Below, piece by piece: positions 23,921 to 33,535 of a DNA stretch of 64,000 nucleotides. The notes below the pieces were generated by a model, which had not been told where the DNA came from, ran no database searches, and saw only the letters and a program-made list of their open reading frames with translations. The DNA is taken from assembly GCA_963281155.1 (NCBI GenBank), contig CAUJLY010000004.1, forward strand, positions 1,116,001-1,180,000, in the 5' to 3' direction. The stretch is from Rhabditophanes sp. KR3021. Its lineage: Eukaryota > Nematoda > Chromadorea > Rhabditida > Alloionematidae. Made by a program: the position numbers and the translations under genes. The first letter of the stretch is position 1. The number at the start of each line of letters is the position of its first letter.

Positions 23921-24444
23921 TAGTTTTATTTCTAGAATATTATCGTAATGCTAAAAAAATAAATTTGTGTATCATATTAGCTGTCGAGTTATTAAAAGTT
24001 ATTTTATTAATTTAAAACAATTTTGTAAAAGCAAACTTTACTAGGGCATGAATGATATTATTTAAATGTTGTATAAATCAGACAGTTAAAAATTAATAAA
24101 GCATAAAAATACAAAAAAGAATTGACATTAAAATTAAAATATAAGTTAATTGTGAATTATACAGGAACATTGCTATAGCAAATAGAGATTCACCCATTAA
24201 TTAGTCTCTAGAGAAAACAAGACTATCAATAAGAAGACACCATAATTCACGAAGCTTCATACCTTTTGTTTCCATGTGAATAAATTAATCAGTAGAAAAA
24301 ACTACTAATAGAATCTACCTAGTATAAACTAAACTAGTGGCACCAGTAATTAACACATAAAGGTAGAAGCACACTGGAAGCTCTTTTATTAATTATAGAT
24401 ACGTTCTTATAAACTAGATAAATTTGAATATATAACTTTTCCAT

Positions 24445-24790
24445 AAATATTTCATTAGTAGAAATCATGGTTTGATTATAGAATAAATATTGCTAAAAAC
24501 TAAAAGCATTATACAATTATAATAAGATCGCTGGAATATTGATAGAGACAAAATTGGTGAAAATTAAATTAATTTTAAACTTATAACCACCAACTGATAA
24601 ATGATATAATATTTTATGACTTTGAAGTTTACAAATCGAAAGACTTTTATCAATATGAAAGAAAGAACTAAATATTTATTTCTTAAAACACCTGAGTGAA
24701 CATCAGATATTACATGGCTTGATCGCATCCAAATATTTTTGATAGTGACTAACATGCCTTTATAAATGAGATTAGCCGTTTTTTGTAGAT
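24445..24790 (-). pseudogene. Decayed copy of the 5' end and upstream region of the 622-residue gene at 24936-26804
   Basis: At 24470 the minus strand reads MISTNEIFMEK, compared with MICTNEIFLEQ at the start of the intact gene. The 5' flank also matches: both have an acttataa then cca/aaa-ctgataaatg region, aatc-aaagactt/ctctatc, and atatgaaagaaagaac (24651 versus 26975). After about ten codons the copy loses similarity. This is a tandem duplicate reduced to promoter plus first codons. Confidence 0.6.
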
Positions 24791-24935
24791 GAGAGTAAAT
24801 GTTGATAAACCAGCAAAATTATAAATGCACGTTATTGTTTTTGGACGAACAATGTTGTAATCACATATTTACACGTATAAATAATTTATTCTTCATTATT
24901 TTAATATCTGTTAAAAATGATAATTGTTAGACGGC

Positions 24936-26804
24936 TTAATATTGAACTATTTCATCTCCACATTGATCAAAAGATTCATTTATTGTGTATTTGATAGGAA
25001 GATTCCAATCACTGATATTATTAAAATAAACATAATTAACCTCATCGTACCATGTTCGATAAATATATACATGGTTAAAGGAAGTTTTAAAACTATGGCA
25101 TAAGCATTCTTTATAATAAGAAGTGGTTTTCATATCATCTATTAAATTTTCAATGCTATTGTACTTTTGACTTAAAAAATCTGTTTCCTGACAAAATGGC
25201 CATTTGTAATAAACATTTAATTCACAAGTAATACGAAGTACTTTTAAATGTTCAGGAACTTTGGGAGGAATGTTATTTACACAATGTAGATGTAGTACCT
25301 TTAAATTTGTAAAACAATTAAAAATATCTTTTGCAATGCAAACTTCATTTTCTTTTTTCTCAAATAAATTGTTAATCAATCTTGTGGCAAAATTTGGTTT
25401 GACAACTGAATTTTTGAATTGAGCATTCTTGATTGGTGGCGTGTTTTCCATTTTACAAATAAAAGTATATAGTTTTAAACTTGAATAAGTCAAGCCAATA
25501 GGCCGATTAAATTCGGATACATCAAAATTTCGTATTTCCAAGTAGTCAACGGTACTTGGAAGGCAGCAGATATACTTCTTCAGTTCATTTAAATTAATCT
25601 CTTCAAAATGTTCTTTATCTTGATTATACATGACAAATTCCTTGAAATAAATCTTTTTAAGAGATTCTTTATCCTCACTATACATAACAAATTCAAAAAC
25701 TAAGTCTGTTGATTTAAATGATGACAATTTAGATTTGATAAATTTGAAATCTTTCTTATTCAAAACACATTGGTCACTATACAATTGCAGCTGTTTAACA
25801 CTTCGGAAGGTATTAAAAAAATGATCATTTACAACAGAATCCATGAATTCACGCAAACTTAATTTAATTGATATGCCAATATAGTTATGATTCGTTGGAA
25901 TCTTTAAATGGTAAAATGGCTTATTTTTATTTGTTTTATAATGGCTTTTGTTATTTTTGTATAGTTTTAGTGCATCTCCAATTACTTTATCAATATCACA
26001 GTTGTCGCAAATAAATGATACTTTGAACATATTTGAATTAAATTTTTCCAATGCTTTAGACATCCTTTTGTGATATTCAACATAAATGAGTGGATTTTTT
26101 TTTCGCTCAAAAAATTGTATTTCATCATTATAAAAAAATGCTCTCCAATTTAAATGAAATTGCTTTAATTTCTTAAATTTGCTAAGTATTAAAGTTTCAA
26201 AATGTGCACTTTGCTCCAGTATTCCGATATAAAGTTTTAATAATCCACAATCAAGTTGTATTTTGACAATGTTTTTGATTTTCAAATTACATATGAACTT
26301 GAAAAAATTGTTTGCATCATTAAAATATGTTCTCCACTCGAAAGTCGTGTTTGAAATATAGATTGCACAATAGTCAATTGTAATGTCTGATAAATGTATT
26401 GCACGACTGAAAAACAAATTTAAAACTTTTACTTTGTTCAGACATTTACTTTCAGACATGTATGAATAAGTATCATCATTAATTTTGATTCTTAAACAAA
26501 AGAGATTATCAAAAAATATGTCAGGCAATTTTTTGACTAAATTTATAAATTCATTTTCATCTTCAAACTGCATCCAACATAGACAACCAGACATTTGAGA
26601 TAACTTTAGGTTTAAATATAATTTTCCATTTGAATATCTGCAATCATTTCCAATTATAGTTAAAGGAACACTATTGAAAAGATTGTATGTCTTTTGATTA
26701 ATCATAGCTAAATTTGTAAAGCTAGTAAAATTTGTAACACATCTATTGTAAATGTGATTAATTGCTAGAGCTTGTTCCAGAAATATTTCATTGGTACAAA
26801 TCAT
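24936..26804 (-). CDS. Single-exon 622-residue protein resembling nematode F-box/LRR-type proteins
   Basis: One uninterrupted frame from ATG 26804 to the stop at 24936. The N-terminus (MICTNEIFLEQALAINHIYN) is helical and could be a diverged F-box, but no clear LPxE motif is present. The remainder is a series of irregular strand-turn units such as KCLNKVKVLNLFFSRAI, FETLILSKFKKLKQFHL and NLKVLHLHCVNNIP, which look like leucine-rich repeats. Large, fast-evolving families of this sort in nematodes act as substrate receptors of SCF ubiquitin ligases; here that is only an analogy. No signal peptide or membrane helix. Its 5' end has a decayed copy just downstream (24445-24790). Confidence 0.6.
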   Translation of the reverse strand: MICTNEIFLEQALAINHIYNRCVTNFTSFTNLAMINQKTYNLFNSVPLTIIGNDCRYSNGKLYLNLKLSQMSGCLCWMQFEDENEFINLVKKLPDIFFDNLFCLRIKINDDTYSYMSESKCLNKVKVLNLFFSRAIHLSDITIDYCAIYISNTTFEWRTYFNDANNFFKFICNLKIKNIVKIQLDCGLLKLYIGILEQSAHFETLILSKFKKLKQFHLNWRAFFYNDEIQFFERKKNPLIYVEYHKRMSKALEKFNSNMFKVSFICDNCDIDKVIGDALKLYKNNKSHYKTNKNKPFYHLKIPTNHNYIGISIKLSLREFMDSVVNDHFFNTFRSVKQLQLYSDQCVLNKKDFKFIKSKLSSFKSTDLVFEFVMYSEDKESLKKIYFKEFVMYNQDKEHFEEINLNELKKYICCLPSTVDYLEIRNFDVSEFNRPIGLTYSSLKLYTFICKMENTPPIKNAQFKNSVVKPNFATRLINNLFEKKENEVCIAKDIFNCFTNLKVLHLHCVNNIPPKVPEHLKVLRITCELNVYYKWPFCQETDFLSQKYNSIENLIDDMKTTSYYKECLCHSFKTSFNHVYIYRTWYDEVNYVYFNNISDWNLPIKYTINESFDQCGDEIVQY

Positions 26805-26810
26805 AATTCA

Positions 26811-28210
26811 ATTTTAGAATGTTGCTTGCAACTATAATTATCAAAACATTATTAGAACAAGGTAGCCGAATCATTACAATCAAAATTAAATAGATTTTGA
26901 ACTTATAAAAATTAACTGTTAAATGTTTTAATACTTTATTGTTACTAATTATACAAATCAAAAGACTCTAATCATTATGAAAGAAAGAACCATTTATTTT
27001 ATAAGACATATGAGTAAACATTAATCACTACCAAATACTTTTAATCATAAGTAGAAAGCCCTTATTAATAATATTAGCCGTAGTAAATTAATACAAGACA
27101 CCGGCGTAGCTAAGATATAATGAGTTTATATGATATAAAAGAAACCAAAGTAACGTGCAAATACCAGCTTTAAATAGGCAATAAATTGATGACACAAATG
27201 TACACGTCATACATATAGTACGTCGTTACATTTATCAGACATGGTGTTATAAGTTCAAAGATTTCTCCATTAAACATACAAAGTATCACTCCGTTTATTA
27301 TCAATAAGTCGCTGTATCAGCAAAATTTACAATAAATTCAATTTTATACATAATCAAAGTTCGTGTTCTCTGTAACATCAAACTAATTAATTAAATTAAA
27401 CAACACAGTCATTTTTGATGATAATTAATTAAGGTTGTAATAGGTCCCGAAAAAAGCCTGTTTTAAAAAACACTATTTCAAGATGAGTAACATGTTTTTG
27501 GAGCCAAATAAAGCATTCTTATTTATGTTGCCGGCTATTTATTTGATTACTTCTTTCTTAAAACGCGTACAGTAGTTAAGTTGGGATATAGATCTATATC
27601 TTTAAATGAAAAGTTTAAGTGCAACTTTTGTTTCACTGAACTATCAAAAACCTCTGGAGTCAGCACTTTAGTAAGACATCTTCAAACCATCCTTCTTTAA
27701 CAGAAAAATTGATCCATAATAAGTTAATAAAAGCTCAAAACTCTCTTCCTCATGTATAAAAAATAAAACTTCATTTTGTTAAGGGTATGCCACCTGCAAG
27801 ACAATAATATAAAAAGAAGTTTCAAAAAATGCATTCCGTATCTGGTGTTAATCAAACTCAATTTTCAAAACGTACCTTCTTATCATTCTACCAAGCTATA
27901 AGTTGAGATTATTATTTTTAATGAGCTTGTCTTATACAATTACGCTTGTTAATTTATAACAATACCACGCATTAGGACTTGTCTTACTGATACCCATTGA
28001 TTTCTCTAAATTGATTACAAATTGAATTTAATGATTCATGATTTCCGTTGTTTACGCAAGCAGATTTATTTATATCAACATCTTAATAAATTCAGTGATT
28101 ATGATATTCACCACTATAATAACGCAATCTATTGATAACAAAATCATTTCTTTCTGGGTCAGTTATTTATTAATTTAAAGTAGTTATCATTTTAACAAAA
28201 AACAGTGAAT
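26811..28210. other. Gene-poor region with a BED-finger remnant
   Basis: About 1.4 kb. The first 270 bases are the duplicated 5' flank of the 622-residue gene. 27572-27700 is a BED-finger remnant listed separately. The stretch 27950-28150 shows weak similarity to the upstream blocks of the membrane-protein family. Otherwise nothing recognised. Confidence 0.45.
27572..27700 (+). mobile_element. BED zinc finger remnant, probably from a hAT-type transposon
   Basis: The plus frame reads FKCNFCFTELSKTSG then VSTLVRHLQTILL and a stop. This fits a BED finger: C-x2-C, spacer, S-x-L-x-RH-L. The final histidine ligand (normally in the HLQ-x-x-H pattern) is replaced by leucine. No transposase core or terminal inverted repeats were found nearby. 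It is a short fossil. Confidence 0.5.
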
Positions 28211-29594
28211 ATGGGAAGATGAAATAAATGAAACTGAACGTATTGAGGACATACCACTAGCATACATGACACCACCTCCCGTTTATACGTGAGTTAATAT
28301 TTAGCATAATAATTTAATAATATAATTCAAGACCTTTTGGAGAAGCTGACCAAAGAATGCCCTTGAAGTGTATATCTATTCCGAGACCGACTCCTTTGCA
28401 TATAAGAATATTCAAACAAATCAAAAGAAGGAGTTGTATGATGATGACATTGTTTATGTGTGTCATTTTTCCAACAATATTATTAGCCTTATTCGGGTTC
28501 CTATATTATAAGTTGGGACCAGGCATGATAACTCACATTAAGAATCTTTATGAGACAGACAGGACTACCCATCAAGAGCCTATTTCGCAGAATCTGATCA
28601 ACATCAAGCACACTTCGCATCGGAATCCGAATGTACTAAACCGGGATTACAGAAACCAAACTTCGTATCCTAATTCAAGGATTCTCAGGTACGGACGTTA
28701 TGAAATATGGGATCACGATTACCGTGGATCAAGAAAACTCTCATTCGATGCTTTCCATAAACAATTAATTCTCTCTAAATACCAAGCTTTCAACCATGAA
28801 CTACAATTTAAGACCTACAACCTTAAAAAATGGCAGTCATGGAATTAAGGTAGACAAGGAAGAGTAAGTTTTAATTGGTTTTTATTAATATATCCCTTTT
28901 TTGTAGTCATACTTCACATACAATAAGTTCACCTGATGCGTTTGAAGAGTGTGTACAGTATGATGTTAAATCATATCGTTGTCAGCTTGACTTTTCTACA
29001 AAATGTTTTCATAAGATGGCAAATCATGTGATTGTTAATTCAACGATTAAATCTGATCAGAGAGTTGGTAAGGATGGGCATATTTTGGTTGCTCAATATA
29101 AACATACAAAAAGTGTGTTGGATATGAAAAGTAATAAGACTAAGGATATTGTAGAATCGTTTGACAAAAGTCAGAAAAGTGTTGGTTTTTATTTTCCAGC
29201 TGGTTCATCACATAAGGCCAATGAATTAATTAATGATGAAGGATATTATAAGTTTTGTGATTATCAAGTGTCAGAATCTAATAATAATTCTTATGAAAAA
29301 ACTCAGAATGAATGCATCGACACTACAATATCCCAGAAGAGCGAGTTTCTGCATTCCAAATTTTGTTCGAGTCATAATTTTGTTGCGGTAGTTATATATG
29401 CACAAATAGGAAATAAGATCAAGTGGGAGTTATATTGGAAAATTTGGCCAACAACCTTTAGATATATTTACACTTCGCAAGAAACATCGCTTCACGACAC
29501 TATATTTTTGTCGTGTGAAGAACGCAACATTCTTTTTTATGCATCGACAAATACTACGGTTTATTTGTATCCTGTTGGTATTGGTAGTTGGTAA
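28211..29594 (+). pseudogene. Membrane-protein family, copy 4 (two apparent frameshifts, intact ectodomain exon)
   Basis: Exon 1 aligns with that of the intact copy at 30647 but is 78 instead of 80 bases, and from the homologous ATG (28211) it stops after three codons. An internal ATG at 28266 would give a short start (MTPPPVYT). Exon 2 begins at 28332 with SIPRPTPLHI, the membrane helix and SRKLSFDAFHKQ. It runs into a stop at 28846 because of one extra base in an A6 run at about 28826-28831; in the other frame it continues to the proper donor at 28864. Exon 3, 28907-29594, is fully open and encodes the cysteine-rich ectodomain, lacking some cysteines of the intact copies. It could be a recent pseudogene or two assembly errors; the 3' part has been refreshed by conversion with copy 2. 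Confidence 0.6.
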
Positions 29595-29670
29595 GCAGAT
29601 CCTCACTACTCAGGCATATTTGGAAAAACGTTTAATTGAATTACAAATTAAGTAACAATGAATTAAATGT
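29310..29670. repeat. Near-identical tract shared with copy 2 (18809-19169)
   Basis: See the entry at 18809. The same abrupt borders are seen here: the identity begins at gaatgcatcgac and ends in aattaaatgt, inside the first unit of the 39-bp tandem repeat. Confidence 0.85.
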
Positions 29671-29745
29671 ATTAAATAGAACCAGTAATAAAAATAATAA
29701 ATTAAATGTATTAAATAGGACTAATAATAAAAATAATAAATTAAA
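29660..29745. repeat. 39-bp tandem repeat, two full copies plus a partial
   Basis: Unit 1 spans 29660-29698 and unit 2 29699-29737, followed by the first bases of a third. Each reads like aattaaatgtattaaatag, an ac/ct-rich middle, then aataaaaataat. It lies just after the 3' end of copy 4 and is absent after copy 2. Confidence 0.8.
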
Positions 29746-30646
29746 CTCCGAGAAGATCGACTGTCTAATATCTTCTTCAAATATGCAGATTTCTACCTTA
29801 CATTCTAAAAATCCAGATTAATTTGTGATAATTAAATCTAGTAACCAAATAAAATTGACCTTATAACTTTAATTATTTCAAAACTCTTACGTCACAACCA
29901 CTGCCCTCACTATCACATATTTGAACCACAAAAAACTCCCAATTACCCAACCCAACATTCCAATCTCAAAATAACACTTAAAATTTCACTGACTAATCAT
30001 TTTATGAAACAGATCATGTTTATTGATGCATATATAGACACAAATTAGCAATCCAAACAAGTTTAACATACACAAAAGTATCTTCATCATAATTAGGAGA
30101 TACCTATTTTGACAAAACTTAAAAGTGTTTATTTTGCAAACTTTTAACATTTGTGCAAAAGGGTAACTATTCGCTTAATATTAAAATTCAAGTTCTTTTG
30201 GGGTGATTGAGATCATTGAATATTTTTTGTTTAAAAACAAAAGGTAAACAGTTAGTTGTGTAGGTTGCTTTTGTTGAGATATATATACTTTTTTTGATTA
30301 GATTAAACATTATTGCAAATAGTACACACTTTTTTTAGCGTCAATAATTGACATGTACGTTCGTTGAGTCATTATTTGTATTAGTTCCTATTGTTAACAA
30401 TGGTTGTGTGTAAAGCACTATCACCAAAAGTGCTGATTAAACCGGTTGATTATACAAGTGTAGAATTGATTTTGTCTTGCTCACACACATTAATAATATC
30501 TAAATAATATAGTATTTTGGTGGATTTTGTTTTTAGATTGATTATTCGACATTTCCTAACTAATAATACATAATACCTAATTAATTAAAAGTATTTTTGT
30601 TGTTATTATCTCAACTTACATTTATATTTTATTACCGCTATAAAGT
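29746..30646. other. Upstream region of copy 5
   Basis: About 0.9 kb with no gene. Around 30017 a short gatcatgtttattgatgc resembles the gatacctat-atgtttatt word upstream of other family members. Nothing else recognised. Confidence 0.4.
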
Positions 30647-31967
30647 ATGGGAAAACCTACACAAAGTCAACGTACAAGTGCTGAAATTGTCGAACAAGCT
30701 CCAGATCAGCCACCACCTGTCTATACGTAATTTATTATTTTTGGAAGTAAAGATTGAAACAATAAATTATTTTAGACCTTTTGGACCAGCCGATGATAAG
30801 GAAGTCAGAGTTCCTTTGAATGAAAATTCTATTCCAAGGCCGGTGGCGACTCCAATGTGGATCAGGATACAGAAACAAATTAATAAGTTGAATTGGAAGG
30901 TAAAATTAGGGATTTGTGTGGCGTTTGCGGCTTTGGTCTTAATTATTATTGCATTCATAAATGGTTTTTCTGAATTAGAATCAGACGATACAATACAGCA
31001 ACCTCCACCACCAGAAAAAAATCCCCTGACATTCAACTTTGCCGAGATAACCTCCCACGAACATTACGATTCCAAGAAACTTTCCTACGACGCCATCAAC
31101 AAACAACTAATTCTCTCCACATACGATGTTAACTTTAACCGTCTCGAAGTCAAAACATTCAAACTACGAAAAGATGTGAATGGTTTGATTGAAACAGTTG
31201 AAGAGTAAACACCCTAATATGTTTTGATAATTAAACTTTATATTATTTATAGTGACATTTCACATGTAATTAAAGCTGACGAAAGATTTGATGAATGTAT
31301 GCAGTATGATGTTGCATCGTATTGTTGTCAACTTAACTTTGAAACCAGGTGTTTTCATAATGCAGATGGTATAGTTGTTAATTCAACGATTGAATCTGCT
31401 CATCTTCCGCAAACTTATCAGAGAGTTAGTAAGAATGAGAACGTTTTGGTTGCTCTTAATAAACATACAAGAAGTTTTTTGGACATGAAAACTAATAAGG
31501 TGAAGGATATTGAAAAATGTTGTGAGGGAACTAATAAGAAGAGTATGGGCTTTTATTTTCCCGCTAGTTCAGCAAATACAGTCAACGAATTAGTCAAGGA
31601 TGGAAATAATTATAAGGTTTGTGGATATCAATTATCCCACTCTACTGACAATCATTATGAACGAACGCAAAGTGAGTGCATTGATGCTGGAATAGACTAT
31701 GATCCCGAATCACCACATGTCAAATTTTGTTCAAATCCCTCTTATATTGCCATCCTTGTTCATGAACATCGTGACAATGAAGTTAAATGGAAATTAAGTT
31801 TCAAATTCTGGGAGGGAGATCAAGTTTATACGATGTCTAGAATAGATAGTTCTACTGACCAAAAGATGGTGTTGTCGTGTGAAGCACACAACATAGACGT
31901 GTATGTGTCGACTACAAGTAAGATTTTGAGATATGATGTAAAGTTGCCTCCATCTGAAGACGATTAA
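30647..31967 (+). CDS. Unrecognised type II membrane protein family, copy 5 (intact, reference copy)
   Basis: Exons 30647-30726, 30776-31204 and 31253-31967 (introns of 49 and 48 bp, both phase 2) give 407 residues. Cytoplasmic part of about 70 residues with PPPVYTPFGPADD and SIPRPVATP; one membrane helix at about 70-90 (LGICVAFAALVLIIIAFING) preceded by positive residues; a proline-rich spacer; then KKLSYDAINKQLILSTYD. The ectodomain carries about ten cysteines (ECMQYDVASYCCQLNF, RCFH, KCCEG, KVCGYQ, ECIDAG, FCSNP, LSCEA) and ends LRYDVKLPPSEDD. There is no signal peptide, so type II insertion is inferred. I recognise no domain. Five copies lie within 16 kb, three of them broken, which fits a lineage-specific family. 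Confidence 0.8.
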
Positions 31968-32161
31968 ATAAATGTTGTTGTTATTACTAATTAAACGATG
32001 TGTGTATAAAAATAGATTTTATTTTGCAATGGACAATAAATAGTAACTATCATAAGAAAACTACATGATTCAACAAGAATATTAAACATTAAAAATAATA
32101 AAAGAATAGAAAAGAGTAAAAAAATACAAGGCTCCACTTAGAGTTGACGGCATATTTAATA

Positions 32162-32362
32162 TTACACAACCATGTCAATGAGGTTTTTTCCGATACTATC
32201 TTCTTCATAATTAGCAATAGGAACATCGTTGTATCCATAATTATAAGCTGGTCTGCCACCCGTTGAATAAGAATTCATAGACATAAGACTTGGGTAAAAG
32301 GCTTGAGTAGTCAAGAATAGAGTTGATGCAATAAGCAAGATGAATATTAATCTGTTCAACAT
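32162..32362 (-). CDS. Small secreted peptide, 66 residues
   Basis: Single exon from the ATG at 32362. A signal peptide is evident (MLNRLIFILLIASTLFLTTQAF); cleavage is likely after QA. The mature part of about 45 residues has no cysteine, is rich in Tyr, Asn and Ser (SYSTGGRPAYNYGYNDVP) and ends with NLIDMVV. No dibasic cleavage sites or amidation signal were found, so it is not a typical neuropeptide precursor. It might be a nematode small secreted or antimicrobial-type peptide. It lies between copy 5 and the guanylate cyclase gene. Coding status is likely but unproved. Confidence 0.55.
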   Translation of the reverse strand: MLNRLIFILLIASTLFLTTQAFYPSLMSMNSYSTGGRPAYNYGYNDVPIANYEEDSIGKNLIDMVV

Positions 32363-33535
32363 ATTGTATTGGATGTAGGTATTCGAAGGCAATTGTGAAA
32401 ATGTAACAAAATAATCTCCTTAAATAAGGGGCGATGTTTTGAAAAGTGTATATTTATGCAATAATTTTGATTAACGAGCTTGCTTCATGTGATGTTTATT
32501 TGTTCAATTAATTTAAAGAAGGACAATACAAGAGGCGTCGTCATATCAAGAGAGGATGATGACATTATAAAAAAGTATTCAATTTTACATACACACTGCA
32601 AATATTTACTAGAATGTACATTAAATAGATGATAGTGACTTGAAAGCTATAAATCAAAATCCTTATTCAAGTCAATCGTAAACAGAACCAGGCAGGAGAA
32701 AATTGATCAGCACAACAGATACCTTTTTTGCTTTTTTTATTTTTAGCAAGTTAGGAGTGCTATTTACACGTCATTTGATGGTAATATTTGATCAATTACA
32801 GATCATTTCTGTTCGGAGGGTATGCAAAATAGACCAATAATCTTAGTAAAAGACTACATTTTTATGGCTGGTCATTTTCTGTTCTGTTTTAATTGCTTTG
32901 TCCGAACAGAAATACATTTAATTGGGCATGATGCATCGTTATTAACTACTACTCAAATTCCCTTATGGGATTTATCTACGGATGATTCAGATACACGTTT
33001 ATTTCAATGGTCTACATGACATACTAAGGAACTTACATCATTTTGGAGAATCTGACGAAAGTGTAAGTACCTTGCTTGTATAAGGTCAGGAGATCAAACA
33101 ATTAGCTAATTGTGTGTCACCTTCTTGTTCCTTTGATTGAATGAATTTGTGTCGACTTTGATTGAATTAACTTTGGACGAGTTTCCTTTTTGGTTAGGCA
33201 ATAAATTTATAGACTTATGATTTTATCAATTTCCTCCCAACAAAAGGATTTTTTCTTCCGAGTACTTCTAAACATCACTAAAGGCGTGAAAAGTAACTAA
33301 ACTTTGTACTTTCCTCACCAAAAGACACAAACAAAAATTCATAGCCAGATAAGCTTCTAAATTTGTTCGTATCAATATAAGGTGTCATTTTTCTCCCTGA
33401 ACAAAAACCTTAATTTATCAAAACAAACGGAAATAGTCGGCAAATTTAATCCTCTCAAATAGACAAATAATATTACACCTCAAAAGAAGTAATGCACTTA
33501 ACAAAGTCACCTGTAGAGGAAATAGAATAAAAAGA
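32363..33535. other. Upstream region of the guanylate cyclase gene
   Basis: About 1.17 kb. A 65-codon frame at 32822-33019 shows no similarity or splice context. Nothing supported except presumed promoter sequence of the genes on both sides. Confidence 0.4.

Noticed and set aside
29636..29821. 61-codon frame rich in Asn and Lys after copy 4
   Set aside because: It is simply the 39-bp tandem repeat read in frame.
32822..33019. 65-codon plus-strand frame upstream of the guanylate cyclase gene
   Set aside because: No recognisable motif, no splice context, typical length for chance in this composition.
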